A DNA stretch of 64,000 nt from Roseateles puraquae (GTDB lineage: Bacteria; Pseudomonadota; Gammaproteobacteria; Burkholderiales; Burkholderiaceae_C). The first letter of the stretch is position 1, and every line of letters begins with the position of its first letter. Position numbers and translations under genes: made by a program. Under the pieces are notes generated by a model. It was not told the origin of the DNA. It ran no database searches and worked only from the letters and a program-made list of their open reading frames with translations. The DNA lies in assembly GCF_002205845.1 (NCBI RefSeq), contig NZ_NISI01000014.1, positions 62,001 through 126,000 of the forward strand. The letters are read 5' to 3'. Of the stretch, positions 44,481-55,088 are shown one piece after another.

Positions 44481-45743
44481 ATGACCACAGCGCAGATGCC
44501 TGCGATCTATCGGCGGCTTGCGACCGCGATTGGGCCGGAACACTGGCAAGGGGCCGTGGCGAGGCAAGAGGCCGCCATCCGCTCAAATCCCTTTCTGCAG
44601 GACTACCTGCGATCCGAGTACGCCATTGCCTACCAGTTGGAGAAGCTGCGCGTACTGGTGGCCGCACGTGGCGACGTGCCGCCATGGGCCTTCAACGACC
44701 GGTCCATCTTTCCCGCTCTAGGGTTCGCCGCGCAGGTGCTGGGGGTCTTGAGCCTCTGCACGACGAAGCAGGCTCGTACCTTTGTCAAGCGCGTCAAAAC
44801 GGCCTTCAGCAGCTCGGAGAACATGCACGGACTGCGGCTTGAGTTGCAGGCTGCAACGCACTTCACGCGTCGGGGAAATCAAGTGTCGTGGCACCGGGCG
44901 AACAACACCGGCACCTTCGATCTTCTGGTCGACGACCTTGGCCCATCCGGGCTCGAAATCGAATGCAAGTCGATCTCCGATGACAAGGGCAGACGCATTC
45001 ATCGATTGGATGCGCTCAACTTCTGGGGAGAGGTATGGAAGGACATCTCCGCTGTAGCGCAGCACTTGCGCAATGGCCTGGCCGTCGTGTTGACGGTGCC
45101 CAATCGGCTGCCAAGTGACCCGGAAGAGCGGGCGGCGCTCACCCGGGCGGTAGTTTCTGGGGTTGTGGCAGGCACCAGCACCAGCCTGGGCGGGGGTATG
45201 GAACTACGCTTGGCGAACTTCGAGCCAGAGCACCTCTCAGCGGCCATGGCGGGTGATCGCCAAACCTTTCGCGATGCCATCGATGCAGCAACAGGGACGA
45301 CCAACCGCGAGGCGGCCCTGTATGGCACGCCGAGCGGGGGCATGCTGGCCCTCGTCATTCAGAGTGCCGTCGAGGACGATGTCCTGGATCAGGTGTTTGC
45401 GACGCTCAAAGACTCGGCTTCCCGGCAGTTCACGGGACAGCGAGGCTCCCTGTTCTGGGTCGCGCTCCAAGGATTGGACGCCGAGCAGTTGATGTCGGTC
45501 CATGAGCAAGACAGCGACCCTAGCCAGCAACCCACGGCGCTGCGCAAAGGCGTCAGCGACTTCCTGACGAACGCGCCTGACCACGTCGTGGGTGTCGTCT
45601 TTGGCAGCCGCAGCGGCCTATACCCGACGGACGACGGCATTACGGACATGGGGGGCGTGACGAACTTCTTCGTGAAGGAGACGAGCCCCCATTGGCACGA
45701 GAGCTTTAGGGCCCCGCTCAGGGGCTCTGGCGGCATCAGCTAG
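44481..45743 (+). CDS. Unknown protein with PD-(D/E)XK nuclease-like signature
   Basis: A 420-residue protein I cannot assign to a named family. Residues 117-163 contain E121 (LRLELQAATHF), D147 (GTFDLLV) and E161-x-K163 (LEIECKSIS) with the helix/strand spacing of PD-(D/E)XK endonucleases. The remaining C-terminal half has no recognised motif. The start is uncertain: ATG 44481, or GTG 44466 preceded by GGAG. It sits as a single gene between a KfrA-like gene and a structured RNA hairpin in an accessory region, where restriction-like defence genes are frequent; that role is inference. Confidence 0.6.
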   Translation: MTTAQMPAIYRRLATAIGPEHWQGAVARQEAAIRSNPFLQDYLRSEYAIAYQLEKLRVLVAARGDVPPWAFNDRSIFPALGFAAQVLGVLSLCTTKQARTFVKRVKTAFSSSENMHGLRLELQAATHFTRRGNQVSWHRANNTGTFDLLVDDLGPSGLEIECKSISDDKGRRIHRLDALNFWGEVWKDISAVAQHLRNGLAVVLTVPNRLPSDPEERAALTRAVVSGVVAGTSTSLGGGMELRLANFEPEHLSAAMAGDRQTFRDAIDAATGTTNREAALYGTPSGGMLALVIQSAVEDDVLDQVFATLKDSASRQFTGQRGSLFWVALQGLDAEQLMSVHEQDSDPSQQPTALRKGVSDFLTNAPDHVVGVVFGSRSGLYPTDDGITDMGGVTNFFVKETSPHWHESFRAPLRGSGGIS

Positions 45744-45778
45744 GCCGAGCCGGACCGTGCAGTTCGCCTGGCGAATAT

Positions 45779-45820
45779 GCTTGCGACGGGACCTGCTGCG
45801 CCGGTCCCGCCAGTGCAAGC
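45779..45820 (+). other. Two-tier hairpin between accessory genes
   Basis: Outer stem GCTTGC (45779-45784)/GCAAGC (45815-45820) and inner stem CGGGACC (45787-45793)/GGTCCCG (45803-45809) with a nine-base loop. It could terminate the upstream gene or regulate the short gene starting at 45836. There is no U tract. Confidence 0.55.
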
Positions 45821-45835
45821 CTTAAGGAACGCCAG

Positions 45836-46144
45836 ATGGCCCTCAACGAGAAGACGCCTGAACCTATTTGGAACGACGACCTGATGTGCAACTGGTTCGG
45901 CTTGCTCGTGCCGGAGCCGGGTCACGTGGTGCTGCTGATCAAGCCGGTGAACAGCACCGATATGGCGGGTGCGATCAAGGTTGCGACCTCCGTGATGCCT
46001 GATGTTCGCCACATCATCGTGGCGGTCGGCGGGACGGGCGAGGTCGATGTTGTTTACGTCTTGTCCGATGGCGAGTGGAAGGCAGGCGATCCTCCGCAAG
46101 GGACTGTGTTGAAGCAGGCCCTGGCTTTTCGCCTGGGGTCCTGA
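45836..46144 (+). CDS. Hypothetical protein, 102 residues
   Basis: A small soluble alpha/beta protein (MALNEKTPEPIWNDDLMCNW...) with strand-like segments GHVVLLIKPV, RHIIVAVGG and VDVVYVLSDG. It has the ribosome binding site AAGGAAC. No family is recognised. It is downstream of the PD-(D/E)XK-like gene and separated from it by the hairpin. Confidence 0.55.
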   Translation: MALNEKTPEPIWNDDLMCNWFGLLVPEPGHVVLLIKPVNSTDMAGAIKVATSVMPDVRHIIVAVGGTGEVDVVYVLSDGEWKAGDPPQGTVLKQALAFRLGS

Positions 46145-46353
46145 AAGCTGATCGACAAGCGGATCCAACTCACATCAGACCATGGTGGGCGTGAAGTCGG
46201 CGCCGCTACGCCAACAGGTTGTTCGACCGATTGGTGGGCAACTCTGTTGATAACCGCTGGCGGCCGGCGCTAAGCCGTTGTCGCCCGTAGTCGAGGGTCA
46301 GTCTGCCCAGAAAAGTAGCACCGCCAGGCCACAGGCCCTCGCCCTTGAAGGCC

Positions 46354-46560
46354 TCAACGTTGCGGCCGCAACGTCAGGAGCAGCAGGCCGCCGAGGGCCG
46401 CGGTGACCAGGGACGCGGTTCCGGAGCCCAGCAACGGGTGTCGCAGCACCGCGGTGATCTCGCCAAGCTTGATCGCCTGGCCCACGGCCAAGCCGAGGAA
46501 CGCCAAGCCGACAACGGCGGCAACCAGCAACATGGAGACGAAGGCGCGTTCGGCGTTCAT
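46354..46560 (-). CDS. Small two-helix membrane protein
   Basis: A 68-residue protein with two hydrophobic segments (FVSMLLVAAVVGLAFLGLAVG and SLVTAALGGLLLLTL) and a short basic C terminus (RPQR). GAGGT lies upstream of the ATG at 46560. No family is recognised; a phage-shock or toxin-like membrane peptide is possible but unsupported. Confidence 0.45.
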   Translation of the reverse strand: MNAERAFVSMLLVAAVVGLAFLGLAVGQAIKLGEITAVLRHPLLGSGTASLVTAALGGLLLLTLRPQR

Positions 46561-46677
46561 GGTGTGAGACCTCTCGACAGCAAGTCCAGGCACCAGTTTT
46601 AGCAGCGGGCGGTGCACTCGCCACCCTCACTCGCGGGAAGTCCGACTTCCGTCCGTGGGAACGTTGACGAATTTTCG

Positions 46678-46848
46678 ATGCAAACCAAGGGTTTGTACGG
46701 TGAGGAGGCGGCAGACCTGATCCGTCATCGAATTGAAGGCCTCAGAACTGCACCGGGCGACGAGGACGACGTGCAGTGGGCTGCGAAGGCCTTGGGCCTC
46801 GCCTGCGATGCAACTACGTGCATGGGAAACTTGCCGGCTCAACAGTGA
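46678..46848 (+). CDS. Possible small protein, 56 residues
   Basis: A short frame starting at ATG 46678 (MQTKGLYGEEAADLIRHRIEG) with reasonable composition but no clear ribosome binding site and no recognised family. It may be a fragment. It lies just before the truncated gene at 46856. Confidence 0.25.
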   Translation: MQTKGLYGEEAADLIRHRIEGLRTAPGDEDDVQWAAKALGLACDATTCMGNLPAQQ

Positions 46849-46855
46849 GGCCGGG

Positions 46856-47233
46856 ATGAGCTTGTCGACTGACATCGCTGGACCTCTTGACGTCAGAACC
46901 GAGGACCTGAAGCAGATCGACGCCGGCCAGGCCGTCGACCTGTTCCGCCAGCTCCTGGTCATCGAGGCGGCCAAGGTGGGCGCGCCCATCACCGCCGTCA
47001 ACGTGCCGGCGGACATCAACACCGCGGACGGCGGCATCGATGCCGATGTTGCGACACACTTTTGCAAACTTCGACCCGGTCGCCCAGACCGGAACAGCCG
47101 GTTCCAGTACAGCGCTGAGATCGATCAACGCTGGGTATCTCTTGACCCATGGCGATGCACCGGATCAACGTTTGGCGCGCATGAACGATTGGATGTGCCC
47201 GCCGTGGGTGCTCAAGCGCCTGAGCGCAACTGA
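46856..47233 (+). pseudogene. N-terminal fragment of a larger unknown gene
   Basis: The first about 65 residues look like a genuine conserved N terminus (LKQIDAGQAVDLFRQLLVIEAAKVGAPITAV...NTADGGIDADV). After that the frame turns into low-quality sequence and stops. A second frame (47040-47243) takes over nearby (FANFDPVAQTGTAGSS...). This suggests a deletion junction or frameshift. The parent may be a large defence-type protein, but that is not established. Confidence 0.4.
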
Positions 47234-47420
47234 GGAAGGCTGAGCGTGCGAACTATTTCCTCGGCGTTGTCAGGGCGACCACGGCTGACGACCTACGTAC
47301 ACAGACGCAACAGGCCGGGCATCAGTACGAAGCCCTTCAGTAGCACAGGAGGGCTGGAGAAGCGCAACAGGGAGCTGGAGCGGCTGCTGGCGGTCGCCGA
47401 GGCCGCTGGCACAACTAGGA
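47217..47420 (+). pseudogene. Remnant resembling a KfrA-like coiled-coil C terminus
   Basis: One frame reads ATTADDLRTQTQQAGHQYEALQ and then meets a stop; a neighbouring frame continues GLEKRNRELERLLAVAEAAG. Joined by a frameshift these match, in order, the segment VEDMRGHAQQAAQQYETL...DLEQRNAELERSLAGATA of the intact KfrA-like protein at 43311. It is probably a decayed copy. No start codon or DNA-binding domain remains. Confidence 0.45.
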
Positions 47421-47528
47421 GATCACAGGCTGTTTCGACGCTTGACGGCGCACAGCGCGCTCGACAATTGACCACGGCCATGGCCATGGCCGGCATCCAC
47501 AGACGGAAACCGAAGCGCGGATGAGGTG

Positions 47529-48023
47529 TCACTGTTTGGCGCCGCCAGTCCTTAGAGCTTCAAAATCATGCGACTTAGCCCAATCGCTCAGCGCGGCCCT
47601 GTAGCGCCTGCGTGCCTCGGGAATCCAGAGCGAGAGCAACTCGAGGTTCTCCGGTGTGAGGAACTCGTGCGCTGCCGAGATCGCGTCCTCCGCTTCGCGG
47701 ACCCGCAGCTCCCAGCCATTGAGCGCTCTGACCCGCTGGCGTAGAGCGGGCATCTCGAGCATTTCAACGTCGAGGAACTCTAGGTCGCGAAGGCGCTCCA
47801 GCGTTTCTGTGATCAGCGTGCCTTTGAAGTCGAAGACGAGCCACGGCATCGGCTTGAGACTGCCCACGGTGACGGTCTCAAACGTCAGATCGCCTCTTTT
47901 CCTGTGGGTCTCGGCGACGAGGCGATCAATCTCTTCCTCGCTGCGTCTCCTGGCCTGTTTGACTGCGTGCTCGTGTCGACGCTCCGTCGCTTCGAGGCTG
48001 CTAAGAAGGTCATCGCCGATCAC
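47529..48023 (-). CDS. Hypothetical helical protein, 164 residues
   Basis: A charged, mostly helical protein (SLEATERRHEHAVKQARRRSEEEIDRLVAE at the N terminus) with a middle beta-like segment LTFETVTVGSLKPMPWLVFDFKG. The GTG start at 48023 is preceded by AAAAGGAC. No family is recognised. It has reasonable coding character in an otherwise fragmentary region. Confidence 0.45.
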   Translation of the reverse strand: MIGDDLLSSLEATERRHEHAVKQARRRSEEEIDRLVAETHRKRGDLTFETVTVGSLKPMPWLVFDFKGTLITETLERLRDLEFLDVEMLEMPALRQRVRALNGWELRVREAEDAISAAHEFLTPENLELLSLWIPEARRRYRAALSDWAKSHDFEALRTGGAKQ

Positions 48024-48524
48024 CTTATACAGGGGTCCTTTTGACTTCGGTGCGATTTAGGACGAAGTCGACCCCCAGTATCCATGCGGGTTTGCAGCCG
48101 ACGGCTCGAAATTCTCCTTCTGTATCAAGGGCTTGCTGACCCCCTCGGCGAGCGTTTTTTCATGCGCCAGCGCCTGCTGAGCGGGGATGCGCCAACGCGG
48201 CTAGCGATGGCGGCCAAGTCGCGCTCGTGACCACACGCGAGGGTGAGGCTCTGCAAGAAACGGAAAGTTTCGTGCTTTAAGCCAGACGGATCTAAGGCCG
48301 ACAGCGGATCGACCTTGATGTGCATAAGCTGGCTGCACTTGACCGGCGGCGTCCTCGAAGGCTCCGATTTCGCCCTCTCTCCCCGCCTGCCGACTCGGGC
48401 CTGCGCCAGGGGGCCGCTTGGCTCCGATAATTATTGTTATCGTCTTTCAATCCTTATGGATATTGAAGATGATCGTTTCCTAACGTATGCTTTGGCTGTT
48501 ATCTATGTCCTGCTAAGACCCGAT
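48024..48524. other. Gene-poor region with inverted repeats before the kfrA-like/recombinase pair
   Basis: No convincing gene is seen; a 66-codon antisense frame at 48125-48325 has no support. The right end is AT-rich and holds CGATAA (48425-48430)/TTATCG (48437-48442) and an imperfect repeat around ATCCTTATGGAT. These could be the operator of the downstream gene or a recombinase site. Confidence 0.45.
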
Positions 48525-49487
48525 ATGGCTCGTCCCACCATCGCCACGCCCGAGGAAGTCCGCTCGACGGTTCTGACGCTCCTGGCGGAATCCGAGGTGC
48601 CGGAACGGCCGTCGCGCCAGTCGTTTCGGCGCGCGGTCTCGGTGCGACGGGTGCGCGAGCGCTTGGGCGGCGGCAATCCGGCCACCATCGGCCGAGAGAT
48701 CAATGCCTTGGAGTCCGAGCTGGTGCAGGCCGCGCCGGTGCTCGCGACGCCTGAAATTCCTGTCGACATCGCCGATCTGATGCAGCAGCTCTGGCGTGCG
48801 GCCGTCAGCTCCCAGGTCGATGACCTGGTCCGCATGCGCGGCGAGGCCCAGGCCATCGCCGATGGCGCCCGGCAGCAACTGACCGAGGCCGAACTGCGCG
48901 TCGAGGTCTTGAAGCAGGAACTCGCCGAGTTGCGGGCAGCGGTCGCCGACCGCGATGCGCGAATCGCCCAGGCCAGCACGGACCTGGCCGCGATGGCGCA
49001 GCAGGTGCAGGCCCTGCAGCAGGATCTGCAGGCCGCCGGCGCGCGCGAGACCGAGCAGCGGACCGTGGCCGACGAACTCCGGGCGAACCAGGCGCAGGCC
49101 GTTGCGGCGGCACGGGAACGCTACGACGGCCTGTCCAAGCGCTTGCTGGAGGAGACCGGGCAGCAGCGTCAGGCGGCCCAGGCCGAGGTGGCGCGCGCCA
49201 ACTCGCAGTTGCGCTTTGCCATGAAGCGTCAGGAAGCGCTCGAGGCCAGGCTGGAGCGCTCGGAGACGGAATTGCGCGAAGCCCGCAAGCTGCAGCAGGA
49301 GGCCAGCGGCGAGGTGAGCGCGCTGCGCTACGTCAACACCTCGTTGCGCGCCCAGATCGACGAGTTCGTGCGCTCGCTGCCTCCCCCACCGCCGGCACCC
49401 GGCCTGGCGCGCGGCCGCAACCGCGTGCCCAAGGTCGCCAAGAAGAAGGCGCCGCGCAAGGCCCGCCCGGGTCCTTCGAGCGAGTGA
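48525..49487 (+). CDS. KfrA/TnpT-like DNA-binding coiled-coil protein
   Basis: A 320-residue protein. The N-terminal domain (TPEEVRSTVLTLLAESE...SVRRVRERLGGGNPATIGREINALE) is of the KfrA DNA-binding type, followed by about 190 residues of coiled coil and a basic tail (KKKAPRKARPG). The gene lies 3 bases before the tyrosine recombinase gene. In Tn4651-type transposons a coiled-coil protein (TnpT) assists the tyrosine recombinase TnpS, so an accessory role in recombination is plausible. There the two genes are divergent, unlike here. Confidence 0.75.
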   Translation: MARPTIATPEEVRSTVLTLLAESEVPERPSRQSFRRAVSVRRVRERLGGGNPATIGREINALESELVQAAPVLATPEIPVDIADLMQQLWRAAVSSQVDDLVRMRGEAQAIADGARQQLTEAELRVEVLKQELAELRAAVADRDARIAQASTDLAAMAQQVQALQQDLQAAGARETEQRTVADELRANQAQAVAAARERYDGLSKRLLEETGQQRQAAQAEVARANSQLRFAMKRQEALEARLERSETELREARKLQQEASGEVSALRYVNTSLRAQIDEFVRSLPPPPPAPGLARGRNRVPKVAKKKAPRKARPGPSSE

Positions 49488-49490
49488 AGC

Positions 49491-51020
49491 ATGCCCAGCG
49501 AACCGGACAGTGCATGGGTGGATCTGGGCGTCGTGCCGCCGCAGCGATTGCCGGCCGGGGCCGCGGCGGTGGCCGACTACCTGGCGCTGGCACTTGGTCA
49601 CCCGGTCTTCGAGCGCTGGAACTGGACGCGCATGATCCGCGTCTATGGCGCCCTGCCGGACGCCCGGCGGGCCAAGCCCGCGCTGTGCCGGCTGCTCATC
49701 GACGCCCCTGAGGCCGTCGAGGCCTGGCAGCGCGGACGCCTTCAATTGTTCTCCGCTTCGGAAGCCCCGGCCATCGAGGCGGTGGTGAGCGGGCTGCTCA
49801 AGACACATCGCAAGCGATTCCAGGCGGAGGTGTCGACGCTCGATGACGGTCGGCGTGCTGGCGAGCTCTCGGGGATTTCGGTGGTCGCGAGGGGGCTTTC
49901 CGCCAGCCTCGTGAACATGCTCGATGGCCAGGGCCGGTTTGCGAATGCCGACCGGGCGACCAACACCCTGGGTGCGTTGAGTGATCTGGCCGCCGTCGAG
50001 GCCTTCCTGCGCGAGAAGACCTGCCGTTCGCGCCACACCTGGCGCGCCTATGTGGCCGAGCTGGAGCGGCTCGCCACCTGGTGCCGGAGTGTTGATCGGG
50101 GACCGCTGTCCGACCTCACTCGCCAGGATCTGCAGGCCTACCGGCAGTGGCTGTCGCAGCCCCGGGCGGACTTGCTTGAGGGCGGCGCCGCTGAGGCCCC
50201 GCTGGCTGCCCGCTCGCTCGGCGAGCGCTCGCAGGCGCGCGCCTTGGCCGTGTTGGGCAGCCTGTTCCGTCATTGGCACGAGACCGGCTACCTGATCGCC
50301 AACCCGGCGGCCGGCATGGCCAGTGGCCGGCGGCAAGGCCGCAGCCTGTCCGCCAAGCGTTGTGCGCCGGCGGAGTTGTTGGCGCTCTGTGACCGCTGGG
50401 TTGAGCAGCACACGCCAGGGGAACCCAACGCTGAGGATTTGCCTGCCTGGCGGCGTGCGGCGATCTGGGCGCTGTTTCGGTGCTCGGGTGTGCGGCTGGC
50501 CGAGCTGGCCTGGCGGGCTGAGCACGGCCTGCCCCGTCTGGACGTCGATGCCCAGGGGCATTGGACCCTGCATGTGCTCGGTAAGGGAAACAAGGCGCGA
50601 GCGATCCCCTTGCCAGGAGGCCGGGTCGGGGTACTGCGCCGCTACCGCGTCGCACGCGGCCTGCCCGACGGCCCCGGCCCCCTGGAAACCCTGCCGCTCT
50701 TCCATGGCGAAAAAGGCGGCGCCCTCGGCCCGCGAGGGCTGTACGACGAAGTCAAGGCGGTGCTGGCGGCGGTCGCCGCTGAGCTGGGATCTCAAGACCC
50801 TGCCCAGGCCGCGCTGCTGCGCGAAGTGTCACCGCACTGGCTGCGCCACGCCTATGCGCGCACGCTGGTGGTCGACCATCAGGTGCCGCTGCCGGCGGCC
50901 CAGCAACTGCTCGGCCACGCGTCGGTGCAGACGACAGCGGAGTACGCCAAGACGGACCTGCGCCAGCTGCGGGATTTGGTGGAGCAGGCCTGGGACGGGG
51001 CTACCGCGCCCCGGGGTTAG
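49491..51020 (+). CDS. Tyrosine recombinase/integrase
   Basis: A 509-residue protein. The N-terminal about 150 residues are of unknown fold. A SAM-like core-binding domain (SRHTWRAYVAELERLATWCR) and a catalytic domain follow with Arg in SGVRLAEL, Lys in GKGNKAR, HxxR in SPHWLRHAYA, His in LGHASVQTT and the nucleophile Tyr in TAEYAKTDL. All catalytic residues are present. It is directly downstream of the KfrA-like gene in an apparent two-gene operon, beside the second mer module. A resolvase/cointegrate function within a Tn3-family element or a genomic island integrase are both possible. Confidence 0.9.
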   Translation: MPSEPDSAWVDLGVVPPQRLPAGAAAVADYLALALGHPVFERWNWTRMIRVYGALPDARRAKPALCRLLIDAPEAVEAWQRGRLQLFSASEAPAIEAVVSGLLKTHRKRFQAEVSTLDDGRRAGELSGISVVARGLSASLVNMLDGQGRFANADRATNTLGALSDLAAVEAFLREKTCRSRHTWRAYVAELERLATWCRSVDRGPLSDLTRQDLQAYRQWLSQPRADLLEGGAAEAPLAARSLGERSQARALAVLGSLFRHWHETGYLIANPAAGMASGRRQGRSLSAKRCAPAELLALCDRWVEQHTPGEPNAEDLPAWRRAAIWALFRCSGVRLAELAWRAEHGLPRLDVDAQGHWTLHVLGKGNKARAIPLPGGRVGVLRRYRVARGLPDGPGPLETLPLFHGEKGGALGPRGLYDEVKAVLAAVAAELGSQDPAQAALLREVSPHWLRHAYARTLVVDHQVPLPAAQQLLGHASVQTTAEYAKTDLRQLRDLVEQAWDGATAPRG

Positions 51021-51103
51021 AAACGATGGAGGCCGACCAGCACGAAGCTCTCACGACGCACGTTGACGCACGGGCCGTGGCATCACCTGCCGCCATCTGC
51101 CGC

Positions 51104-51511
51104 TCAGCCGCAGCGCAGCGCGTCTATCAGCGGACACGACACCTGGCCGCGATCCGCGCAGCAATCCGTTACCAACTTTGACAGCGCCGCCTCCATCCGC
51201 GTGAGGTCCGCCAGCCGGGCGCGCACGTCGGCCAGCCGCATGGCGGCAAGCTCGGCCGCCTCGCTGCAATGCGTGCCGTCCTCCAGTTTCAGCAACTCGA
51301 AGATCTCGTCCAGGCTGAAACCCAGGCGCTGGGCCGATTTCACGAATTTCACCCGTGCCACGTCCGCCCCGCCATAGCGGCGGATGCTGCCGTAAGGCCG
51401 GTCCGGCTCCAGCAGCAAGCCCTTGCGCTGGTAGAAGCGGATGGTCTCGACATTGACTCCGGCGGCCTTGGCAAAGGCTCCGATGGTCAGGCTCTCCAAA
51501 ATATTTTCCAT
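51104..51511 (-). CDS. merR: Mercury-responsive regulator MerR (module 2)
   Basis: A 135-residue MerR, nearly identical in pattern to the first copy ([30 protein letters not shown]; Hg ligands in THCSEAAE and [11 protein letters not shown]). It starts at ATG 51511 (MENILES), where module 1 uses GTG. It is divergent from merT and inverted relative to module 1. Confidence 0.93.
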   Translation of the reverse strand: MENILESLTIGAFAKAAGVNVETIRFYQRKGLLLEPDRPYGSIRRYGGADVARVKFVKSAQRLGFSLDEIFELLKLEDGTHCSEAAELAAMRLADVRARLADLTRMEAALSKLVTDCCADRGQVSCPLIDALRCG

Positions 51512-51516
51512 TTCGC

Positions 51517-51547
51517 TTGACTCCGTACTTGACTACGGAAGTAACGT
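51517..51547 (+). promoter_or_regulatory. mer promoter/operator, module 2
   Basis: TTGACT (51517-51522), 19-base spacer containing CCGTA...TACGG, TAACGT (51542-51547). The -35 and spacer are identical to module 1; only the -10 differs (TAACGT against CAAGAT). Confidence 0.9.
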
Positions 51548-51582
51548 TACAGCATCAAGCGAAACCTCGAAAGGAGAACCGC

Positions 51583-51933
51583 ATGTCGGAACCGCAAACC
51601 GGGCGCGGCGCGCTTGCCGCCAGTGGCCTGGCCGCCATCCTCGCATCGACCTGCTGCCTGGGGCCGCTGGTACTGGTCGCCCTGGGATTCAGTGGAGCCT
51701 GGATCGGCAACCTGACCGTGCTGGAGCCGTACCGTCCGATCTTCATCGGCGCGGCGCTGGTCGCGCTGTTCTTCGCCTGGCGGCGCATCTTCCGGCCGGC
51801 GCACGCCTGCCAGCCGGGCGAGGTCTGCGCGATTCCGCAGGTTCGCACCGCCTACAAGCTGATTTTCTGGACCGTCGCCGCGCTAGTTGTGGTCGCGCTC
51901 GGTTTCCCCTACGTGTTGCCTTTCTTCTATTGA
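51583..51933 (+). CDS. merT: Mercuric transport protein MerT (module 2)
   Basis: A 116-residue three-helix membrane protein with ASTCCLGP and HACQPGEVCAIPQ mercury relay cysteines. AAGGAGAA precedes the ATG at 51583. It differs from module 1 MerT by scattered conservative substitutions. First gene of the second merTPCA. Confidence 0.93.
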   Translation: MSEPQTGRGALAASGLAAILASTCCLGPLVLVALGFSGAWIGNLTVLEPYRPIFIGAALVALFFAWRRIFRPAHACQPGEVCAIPQVRTAYKLIFWTVAALVVVALGFPYVLPFFY

Positions 51934-51946
51934 TCAGGAGTCCACC

Positions 51947-52222
51947 ATGAAACAGTTGCTTGCCGCCGTTGCTCTTGTCGCCGTTGTTGCCCCGGTGTGG
52001 GCCGCCACGCAAACCGTCACCCTGTCCGTGCCCGGCATGACCTGCGCCGCCTGCCCGATCACGGTCAAAAAGGCGCTCTCCAAGGTCGAGGGGGTCAGCC
52101 AAGTGGACGTGACCTTCGAGAAACGGGAAGCGGTCGTGACCTTCGACGACGCCAAGACCAACGTCCAGAAACTGACTAAGGCAACCGAGGACGCGGGCTA
52201 TCCGTCCAGCGTCAAGCGTTGA
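51947..52222 (+). CDS. merP: Periplasmic mercury-binding protein MerP (module 2)
   Basis: A 91-residue precursor with signal peptide MKQLLAAVALVAVVAPVWA and an HMA domain with GMTCAACPITV. CAGGAG lies upstream. The signal peptide is the typical Tn21/Tn501 length, shorter than in module 1. Confidence 0.93.
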   Translation: MKQLLAAVALVAVVAPVWAATQTVTLSVPGMTCAACPITVKKALSKVEGVSQVDVTFEKREAVVTFDDAKTNVQKLTKATEDAGYPSSVKR

Positions 52223-52237
52223 GCCTGGCGTGAGGCC

Positions 52238-54383
<2,146 letters not shown>

Positions 54384-54403
54384 CGGCAGAAAGGGCGGGA
54401 GGG

Positions 54404-54526
54404 ATGGCCGTGAGCGACTACACGGTGTCGAAACTGGCCCAGGAGGCGGGCGTCAGCGTCAGCATTGCAGGCTGCCGGTGGTCGCAAGTTCGAGAATTCT
54501 CTGTAAGCTATCGGCTGGTCGTCTAG
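54404..54526 (+). pseudogene. merD: Truncated merD
   Basis: The ATG at 54404 follows GGGAGGG. The first about 20 residues (MAVSDYTVSKLAQEAGVSVS) match the helix-turn-helix start of MerD, the co-regulator usually following merA. Homology then ends abruptly near 54463; the frame continues into unrelated sequence and stops at 54526. The truncation marks the end of mer module 2 and a recombination junction next to the copper genes. Confidence 0.7.
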
Positions 54527-54531
54527 ACGAC
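54518..54531. repeat. 14-bp perfect palindrome upstream of cus operon B
   Basis: GTCGTCTAGACGAC is fully palindromic and lies about 45 bases before the start of the small exported protein. A related string AGCTAT...CTGTCGTC occurs at the equivalent place before the first copper operon (about 35705-35721). A regulator site is possible. Confidence 0.5.
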
Positions 54532-54573
54532 TCCGTCTGACTCCCGCTCCCAGCGCCCGATACCGCCTTTGCA

Positions 54574-54966
54574 ATGAGACTGACCCGAGCCCTGAACAAG
54601 CTGATCTGCCGCGTGCTGATCGGTGTCGTTCTGTTCGCGCAGTTCGCGGTGGCGAGCTATGCCTGCCCCAGCGGCATGGCTATGGGGGCAGGCGCGATGG
54701 ACGCGGCCGACGCCGTCACAAGCAGCAGTCCTAGCGACCTGGACTATCAAACACCCAATCTGTGCGCGGAGCACTGCAAGATTGGGCATCAGTCCAGTGA
54801 CACGGCCCCGGCACCTGTCGTCGCGTTACCCATGCTGGACCTGCTGTACGCACTTCCTCAACGTGACGATGTCGGTGCTGTAGCGCTGTCTGCTGCGGTG
54901 CCGGACCCGTTGCTGGCCGTGCCACCACCGCCGCACGCCATCCTCCACTGCGTCTTTCGCACTTGA
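54574..54966 (+). CDS. Small Cys/Met/His-containing exported protein preceding cus operon B
   Basis: A 130-residue precursor with a signal region ending at ASYACP, then GMAMGAGAMD, LCAEHCKIGHQ and a C-terminal PPPPHAILHC. It is a counterpart of the protein at 35723, sharing the YACP junction and LCxxHC element and its place before cusC. It is probably a periplasmic copper-binding protein; this is inferred from residues and context. Confidence 0.7.
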   Translation: MRLTRALNKLICRVLIGVVLFAQFAVASYACPSGMAMGAGAMDAADAVTSSSPSDLDYQTPNLCAEHCKIGHQSSDTAPAPVVALPMLDLLYALPQRDDVGAVALSAAVPDPLLAVPPPPHAILHCVFRT

Positions 54967-55088
54967 TCTCCTGATCTCTTAGAGGTGCTCGGCACACGCG
55001 CAAGCGTGCTCCCGGCGCCCGTTGAGCGCGCCTCTGCGTCGCCGCTGCGCGACCCGGCGCTGGTCCCTTGGGTCCATCAGGAGCCTTC

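Noticed and set aside
48513..50795. A 760-codon minus-strand open frame
   Set aside because: It is antisense to the KfrA-like and tyrosine recombinase genes, which have clear motifs and catalytic residues. Long antisense frames are expected in DNA of this GC content.
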